Below the pieces are notes generated by a model. That model was not told the origin of the DNA. It did not search any database and saw only the letters and a program-made list of their open reading frames with translations. From the NCBI RefSeq assembly GCF_000308415.1, contig NZ_BAFS01000160.1, positions 1 to 58,161 on the forward strand: 58,161 nucleotides of DNA. Reading direction: 5' to 3'. A program made the translations under genes and the position numbers. This stretch comes from Nocardia asiatica NBRC 100129 (lineage in GTDB: Bacteria > Actinomycetota > Actinomycetes > Mycobacteriales > Mycobacteriaceae). This document shows, piece by piece, positions 8,728 through 17,396 of this stretch; the stretch's first letter is position 1, and each line of letters begins with the position of its first letter.

Positions 8728-9408
8728 TCAGCTCGACGAGACGGCCGATCCGGCCCACGCGGCGAACGCGCCGGGATTGCGGGTCTGCAACAGCACCCGG
8801 CCGGGGCCGGTGAAGTCGAAGACGAATCCCTCACCGGACTTCAACGACTGGATGGATCGGCCCGAAACCGCCCGGCGGATGGTGAAATTCATCGCCAGGT
8901 CGTAGGCGACCACATGGCCGGTGTCGATCGTGATCGGCTCCTCCGGCTGCAGATCGATCACATCGATCGCGCCGAACACGCCCACCACGATCTCGCCCTC
9001 ACCGTGCGCGCGCAGACCGAATCCGCCTTCGCCGCCGAACAGATTGGCGAAACCGCCCCATTTGCTCTCCACCTGCACGCCGTGCGAATTCGCGATCCAA
9101 CCCCCGCGGCTGATGAAGAACGGCCGGTCCGGGGTGATCTGCAGGTTGAGCATGTCGCCGGGCAGCGCGGGCGCCACGTCGACCCACCCGCCCTGCGGCG
9201 GCGCGGTGAAAGTCGACACGAAGAACGATTCCCCGGCCAGCACCGACCGTTTCAACCCGGCCAGGATGCCGCCTTCGGCTTTGGCCTGCAACGTGACTCC
9301 CGCGGAATGGGCCACCATCGCGCCGCTCTCGACCCGCATCGGCTCGCCGCCGGCGAGGAAGCACCGCGCGATGGTGGAAGCGGGATTGTGGCGCAGTTGT
9401 ACCTTCAT
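8728..9408 (-). CDS. AIM24/TIGR00266-family protein
   Basis: A 226-residue, beta-rich, glycine-rich protein. It contains the repeated pattern of the AIM24 family: PMRVESGAMVAHSAGV near the N-terminus, then GGWVDVAPALPGDMLNLQI and VVAYDLAMNFTIRR. Bacterial members are soluble jelly-roll-like proteins of unknown function; the mitochondrial namesake affects inner-membrane organisation. ATG 9408 (MKVQLRHNP) is the family-typical start; the longer frame to 9438 adds only an unlikely leader. It is convergent with the Nudix gene with no gap between the stops. Confidence 0.75.
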   Translation of the reverse strand: MKVQLRHNPASTIARCFLAGGEPMRVESGAMVAHSAGVTLQAKAEGGILAGLKRSVLAGESFFVSTFTAPPQGGWVDVAPALPGDMLNLQITPDRPFFISRGGWIANSHGVQVESKWGGFANLFGGEGGFGLRAHGEGEIVVGVFGAIDVIDLQPEEPITIDTGHVVAYDLAMNFTIRRAVSGRSIQSLKSGEGFVFDFTGPGRVLLQTRNPGAFAAWAGSAVSSS

Positions 9409-9534
9409 GTTCGCCGACCCTACCGCCGCGTTCCGCATCGTGGAGCGGGTAGGAACACCACCGGTACGGCCGTGGTCGCGTACCGTGTCATCAGCCGCCG
9501 GTTGTCCGCCGTCCCGGCGAGCGGGGCGGTGCCG

Positions 9535-9903
9535 TCAGAGCAGGTCGCGCAGCGTGGCGTCGTCGCGGGCCACCACGGCCGCGCCGTCGGCGGTCAGCAC
9601 GATCGGTCGCTGGATCAGCCGCGGGTGTTCGACCAGCGCTTCGATCCAGCGGTCCCGGTCGGCGGCGGTCCGCCCCCAACTCGCCATGCCGAGGTCCGCG
9701 GCGATCTGCTCGCCGGTGCGGGTGATGTCCCATGGTTCGGCGCCCAGCCGTCGCAGCACCTCGCGCAGTTCGGCGGCGGTGGGCGGCTGGTCCAGATACT
9801 TCCGCACGGTGTAGCCGATGCCCGCCTCGTCCAGGAATGCCGTGGCGTTGCGGCTCTTGGAGCACCGTGGGTTGTGCCAGATCTCTGCTTGCCCGGAAGT
9901 CAT
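9535..9903 (-). CDS. ArsC-like (Spx/arsenate reductase family) protein
   Basis: A 122-residue thioredoxin-fold protein. The motif IWHNPRCSKSR carries the single catalytic cysteine of glutaredoxin-linked arsenate reductases, and LIQRPIV provides the cis-proline and arginine region. LDQPPTAAELREVLRRLG matches the family helical insert. ATG 9903 (MTSGQ) begins the domain exactly; the frame is open further upstream but is not protein-like. No arsenite exporter or ArsR lies beside it, so a general redox role is as likely as arsenate detoxification. Confidence 0.8.
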   Translation of the reverse strand: MTSGQAEIWHNPRCSKSRNATAFLDEAGIGYTVRKYLDQPPTAAELREVLRRLGAEPWDITRTGEQIAADLGMASWGRTAADRDRWIEALVEHPRLIQRPIVLTADGAAVVARDDATLRDLL

Positions 9904-9995
9904 GCAGGCAGGGTACCGAGAGCGTTCACCGCGGCGGGCTGGCGGATCTCGGACGTCGCACCGCACCGGGCGGCGCGTGCTTCGATACTGGGTGC

Positions 9996-10499
9996 ATGAG
10001 TGAACACGCGTCGCCCGAAAACCCTTACGGCACACCGACAACCTCCGGTCCCGTCCCCATCCCCTCGTACCAGGCCATGATGAACAGGCTCGTGCGCACG
10101 CTGTTGCGCGTCCCCGGCCTTTCCGGTGTCGTCGGCAAGCGGCTGATGATCCTGCACGTCGTCGGACGCAAATCGGGCGCGACGTACGACGTGCCGCTGG
10201 CCTACACCCGGCACGGCGACGCACTGCTGATCGGCACCGCGCTGCGGCCGTGGGTGAAGAACCTGCGGGCGGGCGATCCCGTGCGGGCCTCGTTCGGCGG
10301 CGCGCCGCGCACGTTCGACCCGGTCGTGCACACCTCCGAGGCCGACGTGCTGCGGCTCTACGAGATCATCGCGCGGGACAACAAGCAGAACGCCAAGTTC
10401 AACGGCATCGGGTTCACCGCGGACGGTTCGCCGTCGAAAGCCGACATCTACCAGACCTGGCAGCAGGGCGGCGTCGTGGTGGAACTGACGCCGCACTGA
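9996..10499 (+). CDS. Deazaflavin(F420)-dependent nitroreductase family protein (Ddn-like)
   Basis: A 167-residue member of the DUF385/Ddn family, with LMILHVVGRKSGATYDVPLAYTRHGDALLIG and WVKNLRAGDPVRA. The N-terminal 35 residues are a less conserved amphipathic extension, as in mycobacterial Ddn, where it helps membrane attachment. It is the second Ddn-like gene within 2.5 kb but is clearly diverged from the one at 7703-8083. ATG 9996 is chosen because the frame upstream to 9732 is antisense to the ArsC gene. The two genes are divergent, with a 92 bp gap. Confidence 0.8.
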   Translation: MSEHASPENPYGTPTTSGPVPIPSYQAMMNRLVRTLLRVPGLSGVVGKRLMILHVVGRKSGATYDVPLAYTRHGDALLIGTALRPWVKNLRAGDPVRASFGGAPRTFDPVVHTSEADVLRLYEIIARDNKQNAKFNGIGFTADGSPSKADIYQTWQQGGVVVELTPH

Positions 10500-10508
10500 G
10501 CGGCCTGG

Positions 10509-11822
10509 TCAGCTCGCCCGGACGTAGCCGTCCGCTATCTCGAGCACGTCGTCGACGATCTCCAGGCCGATCCGCAGTTCGTCGGCGGTCGTGGTCAGCG
10601 GCGGCGCGATCTGGAAGCGGTTGCCCGCGTTGAACGGCCACAGCCCGCGCGCCTTCGCCGCCGCGGTGACCGCGGCCATCGGCTCGGCGTCCGGGCCCGC
10701 CGCCGCGAACGGGATCAGCGGCTCCCTGCTGCGGCGGTCGCGAACCAACTCCAGGGCCCAGAAGAAGCCGAGGCCACGGACCTCGCCGACGCTCGGATGC
10801 CGATCGGCCAGCTCCCGCAATCCTTTTCCGAGCACGTCGGCCCCCACCGAGCGCACGTGGTCCAGGATCCCCTCGCGCTCGAACACCGCTATCGAGGCGA
10901 CGCCCGCCGCGCACGCCAGTGGGTGGCCCGCGTAGGTGAGCCCGCCGGGATACGCCACGTGGTCGTAGCGCTGCGCGATCCGCTCCGCCATCAGGACGCC
11001 GCCGAGCGGGACATAGCCGGAGTTCACCCCCTTGGCGAAGGTGATGATGTCCGGCTCCACCCCGAACGCCTGCACCGCGAACCATTCGCCCACCCGGCCG
11101 AACCCGACCATCACCTCGTCGGCGATGTAGACGATGCCGAACTCGTCGCACAGCGCGCGCACGCCCGCGAGGTAGCCGGGCGGCGGGACGAGCACGCCGT
11201 TGGTGCCGACCACCGTCTCCAGGATCAGCCCGGCGATGTGCTGGGGACCCTCCAGTTCGATCACTTGCCGCAGATGCGCCAGCGCGGCAGCCGTCTCTTC
11301 CTCCGGACCGGCCGTGCCCCACGGGGATCGGTACGGGTAGGGCCCGAAGAAGCGGACGACGTCGACGTTGGTCGGCTCCGCACCCCAGCGGCGCGGTTCA
11401 CCCGTCAGGCCGATCGCGACGCCCGTTCCGCCGTGGTAGGAGCGGTAGGCGGCGAGCATCTTGCTGCGTCCGGTGTAGCTGCGCGCCAGGCGTACCGCGT
11501 GCTCGACGGCTTCCGCACCGCCGGTGGTGAACAGGATCCGGTTCAGCTCGCCGGGAGCCCGCTCGACGATCAACCGCGCCAGCTCGCTGCGCACGTCGTT
11601 GGCAACCGTCGGCGAGATCGTCGCCAGCCGCTGCGCCTGTGCGACGATCGCGGCCACGATGTCCGGGTGCTGGTGACCGATGTTCACGTTGACCAGCTGG
11701 GAGGAGAAGTCGAGGTAGCGCTTGCCGGTGTCGTCCCAGAAGTACGAGCCGAACGCGCCGGTGATCGGCGCGGGGTGTAAATCGGCCTGGGCGCTCCATG
11801 GGTAGAAGACGTGGTCGGCCAT
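10509..11822 (-). CDS. Class III (PLP) aminotransferase, probably beta-alanine/omega-amino acid type
   Basis: A 437-residue fold-type I PLP enzyme. Landmarks: GKRYLDFSSQLVNVNIGHQHPDIV, FTTGGAEAVEHAVRLAR (phosphate-binding), AYRSYHGGT, DEVMVGFGRVG (Asp contacting the PLP ring nitrogen), ITFAKGVNSGYVPLGGV (Schiff-base Lys in FAKG) and TYAGHPLACAAG. It is the last gene of the pyrimidine operon; its ATG lies one base after the stop of the LLM gene. In context it would transfer the amino group of beta-alanine (from uracil) or 3-aminoisobutyrate (from thymine) to pyruvate or 2-oxoglutarate. The substrate is inferred from neighbours. Confidence 0.85.
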   Translation of the reverse strand: MADHVFYPWSAQADLHPAPITGAFGSYFWDDTGKRYLDFSSQLVNVNIGHQHPDIVAAIVAQAQRLATISPTVANDVRSELARLIVERAPGELNRILFTTGGAEAVEHAVRLARSYTGRSKMLAAYRSYHGGTGVAIGLTGEPRRWGAEPTNVDVVRFFGPYPYRSPWGTAGPEEETAAALAHLRQVIELEGPQHIAGLILETVVGTNGVLVPPPGYLAGVRALCDEFGIVYIADEVMVGFGRVGEWFAVQAFGVEPDIITFAKGVNSGYVPLGGVLMAERIAQRYDHVAYPGGLTYAGHPLACAAGVASIAVFEREGILDHVRSVGADVLGKGLRELADRHPSVGEVRGLGFFWALELVRDRRSREPLIPFAAAGPDAEPMAAVTAAAKARGLWPFNAGNRFQIAPPLTTTADELRIGLEIVDDVLEIADGYVRAS

Positions 11823-11823
11823 G

Positions 11824-12870
11824 TCAGGCGCCCCCTTCGACGGACTGGGTGGCGGCCACGAGGGAATCGAGACTCGGCAGCACCGATTCACCGTACGCCT
11901 GCAGCGTCGCGGTCTTCGCGTCGTGCTGGAGGTAGACGGCGAATTGGTCCACGCCGAGGTCGGCCAGCTCGCGCAACCGGGACAGGTGCTCGTCGGCGGT
12001 GCCCAGCAGGCAGAAGCGGTCCACGATGGCGTCGGGCACGAACTCGGCGTGCACGTTTCCCGCGCGTCCGTGCTGGTTGTAGTCGTAGCCCCGCCTGCCT
12101 TCGACGTAATCGGTGAGCGCGGCCGGGATATCGCTTCCCTTCCCGTATTTCGCCACGATCTCCGCGACGTGATTGCCGACCATCCCGCCGAACCATCGGC
12201 ACTGTTGCCGTGCGTGCGCCAGCGCCTCGGCCGTCCCGTCGGTGACGTAGGCCGGCGCGGCGACGCACATCCGGACCGCCGCCGGGTCCCGGCCCGCGCG
12301 TTCGGCCGCCGCGCGCACCCGCGCGATGGTCCAGGCCGTGATGTCCGGGTCGGCCAATTGCAGGATGAACCCGTCCGCGACCGCACCGGTCAGGTCCAGC
12401 GCGCGTGGCCCGTAACCCGCCACCCACACCTCCAGCCGCGAGTCGGCCGCCCACGGCAATCGCACCACGGTGTCGCCCACCCGGGCGCTGCGCCCGTTGC
12501 CCAGTTCCCGGATCACCTCCACCGATTGCCGCAGCGTGGCCAGTGTGGCCGGTTTCCGGCCCTGGGTGCGCACGGCAGAATCGCCGCGGCCGATGCCGCA
12601 CAGCGTGCGGTTGCCGAACATCTCGTTGAGCGTGGCGAACGCCGACGCGGTCACCGTCCAGTCCCGAGTGGCCGGATTGGTCACCATCGGACCGACCATC
12701 ACCTTGCGGGTGGCGGCCAGGATCTGGCTGTAGATGACGTAGGGCTCCTGCCAGAGCAGATGCGAGTCGAACGTCCAGACGTGGGAGAACCCGTACGTCT
12801 CCGCCAGCCGGGCCAGTTCGATCACCCGCGAGGCCGGGGGCGTGCATTGCAGCACCAGACCGATGTCCAT
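11824..12870 (-). CDS. LLM-class flavin/F420-dependent oxidoreductase (TIGR03842-like)
   Basis: A 348-residue luciferase-like TIM-barrel protein. It begins MDIGLVLQCTPPASRVIELARLAE and carries GFSHVWTFDSHLLWQEPYV, RDWTVTASAFATLNEMFGNR and GRGDSAVRTQG. This family is recurrently found beside dihydropyrimidinase genes. It could use F420, or FMN as in the LLM pyrimidine oxygenase RutA; the sequence alone does not decide. It is one base from the aminotransferase gene and 33 bp after dihydropyrimidinase, so all are in one operon. No dihydropyrimidine dehydrogenase gene is present in the window, which leaves a possible ring-reduction or side-product role for this protein. Confidence 0.8.
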   Translation of the reverse strand: MDIGLVLQCTPPASRVIELARLAETYGFSHVWTFDSHLLWQEPYVIYSQILAATRKVMVGPMVTNPATRDWTVTASAFATLNEMFGNRTLCGIGRGDSAVRTQGRKPATLATLRQSVEVIRELGNGRSARVGDTVVRLPWAADSRLEVWVAGYGPRALDLTGAVADGFILQLADPDITAWTIARVRAAAERAGRDPAAVRMCVAAPAYVTDGTAEALAHARQQCRWFGGMVGNHVAEIVAKYGKGSDIPAALTDYVEGRRGYDYNQHGRAGNVHAEFVPDAIVDRFCLLGTADEHLSRLRELADLGVDQFAVYLQHDAKTATLQAYGESVLPSLDSLVAATQSVEGGA

Positions 12871-12903
12871 GCGGCGCTCTCCGTTCGAGGATGGGATGGG
12901 GCG

Positions 12904-14325
12904 TCAGATCAGGTTCTGTGACAATTCACGGGCGACGAATCGGCCGTGCCCGGCGGCGCCGAGATAGACGCCGCCGTCGACGATCACCCGGCCGCGGGAC
13001 AGCACCGTGTCCACGTGCCCCTCGATCTCGAATCCCTCGTAGGCCGAATAATCCATGTTCATGTGGTGGGTCTTGCCGATTCCGATGCTGGTGTGACCGC
13101 GCGGGTCGTAGATCACGATGTCGGCGTCCGCTCCCGGGCTGAGCACGCCCTTGCGCGGATACATCCCGAACATCCGGGCAGGCATGGTGCAGCAGACCTC
13201 GACCCAGCGTTCCAGCGAGATACGGCCGGACCGGACGCCCTGGAACATCAGATCCATCCGGTGCTCGACACCGCCGATGCCGTTGGGGATCTTGCTGAAG
13301 TCGCCTCGTCCCCGCTCCTTCTGGTCTTTCATGCAGAACGGACAGTGGTCGGTGCCGACGGCCGTGACATCACCGGTGCGCAGGTAACGCCAGAGCTGCT
13401 CCTGATGCCCTTCGGCCCTCGCGCGCAGCGGTGTGGAGCAGACCCATTTGGCGCCCTCGAAACCCGGTGCGCCGAGCTGGTCCTCGAGCGAGAGGTACAG
13501 GTACTGCGGGCAGGTCTCGCCGAAGACGTTGCGCCCGGCGCCACGGGCCGCGGCGATCTGCGCCAGCGCCTGCTCGGCCGAGACGTGCACGACATACAGC
13601 GGCGCGCCGGTCAGCTCGGCCAGCATGATCGCGCGGTGGGTCGCTTCCTCCTCCAGCTGCCACGGCCTGGTCGTGCCGTGGAAGTACGGCGCGGTGTCCC
13701 CGCGCGCGAGCGCCTGCTCGACCAGCACGTCGATGGCGATTCCGTTCTCCGCGTGCATCATCACCAGTGCGCCCAGCTCCGCCGCGGACTGCATGGCGCG
13801 CAGGATTCGGCCGTCGTCGGAGTAGAAGACACCCGGGTAGGCCATGAAGAGTTTGAAACTGGTGACCCCTTCGGCCACCGATTCGCTCATCCCCTTCAGC
13901 GATTCGTCGTTCACCTCGCCGATGATCTGATGGAAGCCGTAGTCGATCGCGCACTGTCCGTCCGCCTTCCGGCGCCAGGCGGCGAGAGTGTCCTGGACCC
14001 GCTCCCCCGGCTTCTGGACCGCGAAGTCGACGATCGTGGTCGTGCCGCCCCACGCGGCGGCACGGGTGCCGGTCTCGAAAGTGTCGGAGGCTTCCGTCCC
14101 GCCGAAGGGCATCTGCATGTGGGTGTGGCCGTCCACGCCGCCGGGGATCACGTATCGGCCGGTCGCGTCGAACACCCGATCGGCGGAGGCAGCGAGGTCC
14201 GCTCCCAATGCGGTGCAGCCGGGCCGCAGGACAGCGGCGACGGTCTCGCCGTCGACGAGCACATCGAGCGGTTGCGAGCCGGTGGCGCAGACCACCGTGC
14301 CGCCGTGGATGAAAGTGCGCGCCAT
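12904..14325 (-). CDS. hydA: Dihydropyrimidinase (D-hydantoinase)
   Basis: A 473-residue cyclic amidohydrolase. Metal ligands are visible: GGVDGHTHMQMPFGG (HxH), VTSFKLFMAYPG (the Lys to be carboxylated), MMHAENG and LYVVHVSAEQAL (His), and GTDHCPF (Asp). It opens 5,6-dihydrouracil/dihydrothymine to N-carbamoyl-beta-amino acids in the reductive pyrimidine pathway, and often hydrolyses hydantoins. ATG 14325 has GGGGAGAACGAG just upstream. It lies 16 bp after the amidohydrolase gene that performs the next reaction. Confidence 0.9.
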   Translation of the reverse strand: MARTFIHGGTVVCATGSQPLDVLVDGETVAAVLRPGCTALGADLAASADRVFDATGRYVIPGGVDGHTHMQMPFGGTEASDTFETGTRAAAWGGTTTIVDFAVQKPGERVQDTLAAWRRKADGQCAIDYGFHQIIGEVNDESLKGMSESVAEGVTSFKLFMAYPGVFYSDDGRILRAMQSAAELGALVMMHAENGIAIDVLVEQALARGDTAPYFHGTTRPWQLEEEATHRAIMLAELTGAPLYVVHVSAEQALAQIAAARGAGRNVFGETCPQYLYLSLEDQLGAPGFEGAKWVCSTPLRARAEGHQEQLWRYLRTGDVTAVGTDHCPFCMKDQKERGRGDFSKIPNGIGGVEHRMDLMFQGVRSGRISLERWVEVCCTMPARMFGMYPRKGVLSPGADADIVIYDPRGHTSIGIGKTHHMNMDYSAYEGFEIEGHVDTVLSRGRVIVDGGVYLGAAGHGRFVARELSQNLI

Positions 14326-14341
14326 CTCGTTCTCCCCGCTC

Positions 14342-15178
14342 TCAGGGGGCCGTCAGCGGCCCGTAGGCGTCCGGGCGGCGATCGCGGTAGAAAGCCCAGC
14401 GGTCGCGCACCACCTTGATCAAATCCAGGTCCAGATCGCGGACGATCAGCTCGGGGTCTAGGTCGGAGGCGACGTCGCCGACGAACTTGCCCTCCGGGTC
14501 GACGAAATAGCTGGTGCCGTAGAAGTCGTCGTCGCCGTACTCCTCGACACCGACCCGGTTGATGGCGCCGACGAAGAATTCGTTGGCCACCGCGGCTGCC
14601 GGTTGTTCCAGCTTCCAGAGGTACCCGGACAGGCCCCGGGAGGTGGCGGACGGGTTGAACACGATCTCGGCGCCCGCCAGGCCGAGCGCGCGCCACCCTT
14701 CCGGGAAGTGGCGGTCGTAGCAGATATAGACGCCCACCTTGCCGACGGCGGTGTCGAACACCGGCCAGCCGAGATTGCCCGGCCGGAAGTAGAACTTCTC
14801 CCAGAATCCGTGGACGTGCGGGAGGTGGTGCTTGCGGTACTTGCCGAGATAGCTGCCGTCGGCGTCGATCACCGCCGCCGTGTTGTACCGCAGGCCCGGC
14901 TGTTCCTGCTCGTAGACGGGCAGGATCAGCACCACGCCCAATTCCCGCGCCAACTCCGCGAACCGCTCGGTCGTCGGACCCGGGACCGATTCGGCGTACT
15001 CGTGGAACCGCGTGTCCTGCTGCTGACAGAAGTACGGCCCGTAGAACAACTCCTGGAAGCAGAGCACCGACGCCCCCCGCGCGGCGGCCCGGCGCGCGTA
15101 GTCCTCGTGCGCCTCGATCATCGACTCTTTGTCACCGGTCCAGTTCGTTTGGACCAGCGCCGCTCGAACGATTCCCAT
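14342..15178 (-). CDS. Nitrilase-superfamily amidohydrolase, probable N-carbamoyl-beta-alanine amidohydrolase
   Basis: A 278-residue protein with the complete nitrilase triad: Glu in LCFQELFYGPYF, Lys in KYRKHHLPH and Cys in VYICYDRHFPEG. FFVGAINRVGVEEYGDDDFYGTSYFVDPEG is typical of beta-ureidopropionase-type enzymes. It would release CO2 and NH3 from the carbamoyl product of dihydropyrimidinase to give beta-alanine. It is the first gene of the operon. ATG 15178 lies only 5 nt after a TATAAC -10-like hexamer (15184-15189), which suggests a leaderless mRNA. Confidence 0.85.
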   Translation of the reverse strand: MGIVRAALVQTNWTGDKESMIEAHEDYARRAAARGASVLCFQELFYGPYFCQQQDTRFHEYAESVPGPTTERFAELARELGVVLILPVYEQEQPGLRYNTAAVIDADGSYLGKYRKHHLPHVHGFWEKFYFRPGNLGWPVFDTAVGKVGVYICYDRHFPEGWRALGLAGAEIVFNPSATSRGLSGYLWKLEQPAAAVANEFFVGAINRVGVEEYGDDDFYGTSYFVDPEGKFVGDVASDLDPELIVRDLDLDLIKVVRDRWAFYRDRRPDAYGPLTAP

Positions 15179-15183
15179 GCTTC

Positions 15184-15221
15184 GTTATACGTCACCAGGA
15201 ACAAATCCTGTTGTCCAACAA
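15184..15221 (-). promoter_or_regulatory. Putative promoter and GntR-type operator of the pyrimidine operon
   Basis: On the minus strand the hexamer TATAAC (15184-15189) ends 5 nt before the operon's first ATG. Just upstream lies TTGT-CCA-ACAA (15211-15221), which fits the TTGT-N3-ACAA shape bound by FadR-type GntR repressors. The -35 region is not consensus and overlaps this site. No regulator gene is adjacent. Assignment is from pattern only. Confidence 0.35.
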
Positions 15222-15371
15222 GTTGCCGGGAACATTTTGTGGCCGATCTGCGGCCATCGCGATCTGCGCACACCGGGCAATCGAGCCGTACCACCCCGCC
15301 ACGCGAGGGGAGATGGAATGATTCGCGCTGCATCGTCCGGTGCACGATTCCAGCGAAGGAGATTTTCAGCG

Positions 15372-16103
15372 GTGAGCAGCGAAGTGCAAGCGCGAGAACT
15401 CGTCAACGGCCGGCGCGCGGGGCGCCGGGGTCTATCGTGGCGATCGCTGCGGATCCTCGGGGTCCTGGCCGTCGGCGTGACGCTGGTGGCGTCCGCGACG
15501 GGAGTCGTCTCGGCGACCCCGGCACCGGCTCGGGAGCAGGGGCCGGCCCGCTGCGCCGCGCCGGCCGCGGGACAGCCGAACGGCAAGCAGTGGCCCGCCG
15601 AACCCGGCATGACCATCGACACCAACGCCGGATACACGGCGACGCTGGCCACCTCTTGCGGCACCGTGACCATCGCCTTGGACGCGGCCCGCGCGCCGCG
15701 CACGGTCAACTCGTTCGCGTTCCTGGCCGGTGAGCGGTTCTTCGATCACACGAAGTGCCACCGGATGACCACCGAGGGCATCTTCGTCCTGCAGTGCGGC
15801 GACCCCACCGCGACCGGTATGGGCGGCCCCGGCTACTTCTTCCCCGACGAGAACCTGGCGGGAGCCACCTACCCGGCCGGCACGGTCGCCATGGCGAACG
15901 CCGGGCCGGGCACCAACGGCAGCCAGTTCTTCCTGGTCTACCGCGACGCGCCGCTGCCGCCGAACTACACCCCGTTCGGGCGGGTCACCGCGGGCATGGA
16001 GGTCCTCTCGTCCATCGCCGCCGCCGGCGTGCAGGACGGCTCGGGTGACGGTGCGCCCGCCGTCGACGTGGTGCTCGATTCCGTCGCCGTCGTGCGCAAC
16101 TGA
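15372..16103 (+). CDS. Secreted/membrane-anchored peptidyl-prolyl isomerase (cyclophilin)
   Basis: A 243-residue protein. An Arg-rich N-terminus (RRAGRRG) precedes a hydrophobic segment (ILGVLAVGVTLVASATGVV) with an Ala-rich cleavage-like region, so it is exported or membrane-anchored. The rest is a PpiB-type cyclophilin: VNSFAFLAGERFFDHTKCHRMT, GGPGYFFPDEN, GTVAMANAGPGTNGSQFFLVY and YTPFGRVTAGM. GTG 15372 follows AAGGAG with 10 nt spacing. An in-frame ATG at 15318 with GGGGAG is possible, but the codons between the two lack the G/C third-position bias of the gene. It folds or isomerises proline bonds in envelope proteins. Confidence 0.8.
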   Translation: MSSEVQARELVNGRRAGRRGLSWRSLRILGVLAVGVTLVASATGVVSATPAPAREQGPARCAAPAAGQPNGKQWPAEPGMTIDTNAGYTATLATSCGTVTIALDAARAPRTVNSFAFLAGERFFDHTKCHRMTTEGIFVLQCGDPTATGMGGPGYFFPDENLAGATYPAGTVAMANAGPGTNGSQFFLVYRDAPLPPNYTPFGRVTAGMEVLSSIAAAGVQDGSGDGAPAVDVVLDSVAVVRN

Positions 16104-16110
16104 ATCCGAC

Positions 16111-16147
16111 CGCCCATGGTGGCGACGATCGGTCGCCGCCATGGGCG
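16111..16147. terminator. Bidirectional hairpin terminator
   Basis: A near-perfect 16 bp stem (arms 16111-16126 and 16132-16147, one G-T pair) has a 5-base loop. It lies 8 bp after the cyclophilin stop and before the convergent antiporter stop at 16210. Its position between two convergent genes fits a shared terminator. There is no U-run, as is usual in high-GC actinobacteria. Confidence 0.75.
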
Positions 16148-16209
16148 TCAGCCGGCTCGGTCCGGAGCCCGGTCAATCGCCCGCGCGCCGGAGGTCCTGG
16201 ACGATTCGG

Positions 16210-17391
16210 TCAGGACACCCCGGTGCGCCGCCGAAGGACCAGCGCCATGACCGGCTCGACGAACCGGCTCGCGATCGGCCCGAGTACCGCCATCAGCAGC
16301 ACGTAGGTGGTGGCCAGCGCGGCGAATTCGGCGGGCACCGCGCCCGCGGCGACGGCGAGGCCCGCGATGACGATCGAGAACTCGCCGTGGGCGACCAGCG
16401 CGGTGCCCGCCCGCGCCCGGCCCATGCGGCCCGCGCCGGCCCGTTTGGCCGCCCACCATCCGGTGGCGATCTTGCTGACCGTGGTGACCAGCGCCAGCAG
16501 GCACGCCCAGCCCAGTACCGGCGGAATGCTCGCCGGGTCGGTGCTCAGGCCGAACAGCACGAAGAACAGGGCGGCGAACAGATCGCGCAGCGGCTCCAGG
16601 ATCTTGGTGGCGTTGTGCGCGGTCGAATCCGAGATCGCGATGCCGAGCAGGAACGCGCCGACCGCCGCGGACACCTGCACCGCGGAGGCCACGCCCGCGA
16701 CCAGCAGCGCGGAGCCGAGCAGTTTCAGCAGGAAGATCTCCCGGTCCTCGCTGTCGACGATCGCGGAGACGTAGCGGCCGTAGCGCAGCGCGACGACGAG
16801 CACGACGGTCACCGCGGCCAACGCGATCGCCAGCGTCTTCATCCCGGCGAGCAAGCCCATCCCGGCCAGCACCGCCGTCAGCACCGGCAGGTATCCGGCC
16901 ATCACGAGGTCTTCGAACACCAGGATGGACAGCACCACCGGCGTCTCGCGGTTACCGAGCCTGCCCAGATCGTTGAGCACCTTCGCGACGATGCCGGAGG
17001 ACGAGATGTAGGTCACCCCGGCCATCGCGATGGCGCCGGTGAAACCCCAACCGAGCGCGAACGCGACCAGCACGCCCGGAGTCGCGTTGAGCACGAGGTC
17101 CAAGACGCCCGCCGCCCACGACCGGCGCATCCCCGTGACGAGTTCCGAGGCACTGTATTCCAGGCCGAGCAGCAACAGCAGCAGGACGACGCCGATCTCG
17201 CTGGCGAGATGGATGAAGTCGTCGACCTGCCGCAATTCGACCAGGCCACCGGTCCCGAACACCAGGCCGCCGACCAGGTACAGCGGGATGGGCGACATGC
17301 CGATGCGCGCGGCGATGCGCCCGAGCAGGCCGAGGCCGAAAAATACCGCGCCCAGCTGGATCAGCGCGAGCGCGGTCTCGTGTGCCACCAT
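16210..17391 (-). CDS. CPA2-type monovalent cation/H+ antiporter (KhtU/KefB-like)
   Basis: A 393-residue integral membrane protein with about 12 hydrophobic segments and the Na_H_Exchanger fold. Visible features are LIQLGAVFFGLGLLGRIAARIG (first helix), VGVVLLLLLLGLEYS-like helix ending in the family LGLE motif, and a central Asp (LVFEDLVMAGYLP) expected at the ion site. It lacks the cytosolic NAD-binding domain of KefB/C. That gating role is presumably supplied by the TrkA-C protein encoded 5 bp upstream in the same operon. Likely a K+(Na+)/H+ antiporter for pH and potassium homeostasis. Confidence 0.85.
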   Translation of the reverse strand: MVAHETALALIQLGAVFFGLGLLGRIAARIGMSPIPLYLVGGLVFGTGGLVELRQVDDFIHLASEIGVVLLLLLLGLEYSASELVTGMRRSWAAGVLDLVLNATPGVLVAFALGWGFTGAIAMAGVTYISSSGIVAKVLNDLGRLGNRETPVVLSILVFEDLVMAGYLPVLTAVLAGMGLLAGMKTLAIALAAVTVVLVVALRYGRYVSAIVDSEDREIFLLKLLGSALLVAGVASAVQVSAAVGAFLLGIAISDSTAHNATKILEPLRDLFAALFFVLFGLSTDPASIPPVLGWACLLALVTTVSKIATGWWAAKRAGAGRMGRARAGTALVAHGEFSIVIAGLAVAAGAVPAEFAALATTYVLLMAVLGPIASRFVEPVMALVLRRRTGVS

Positions 17392-17396
17392 GCCGC

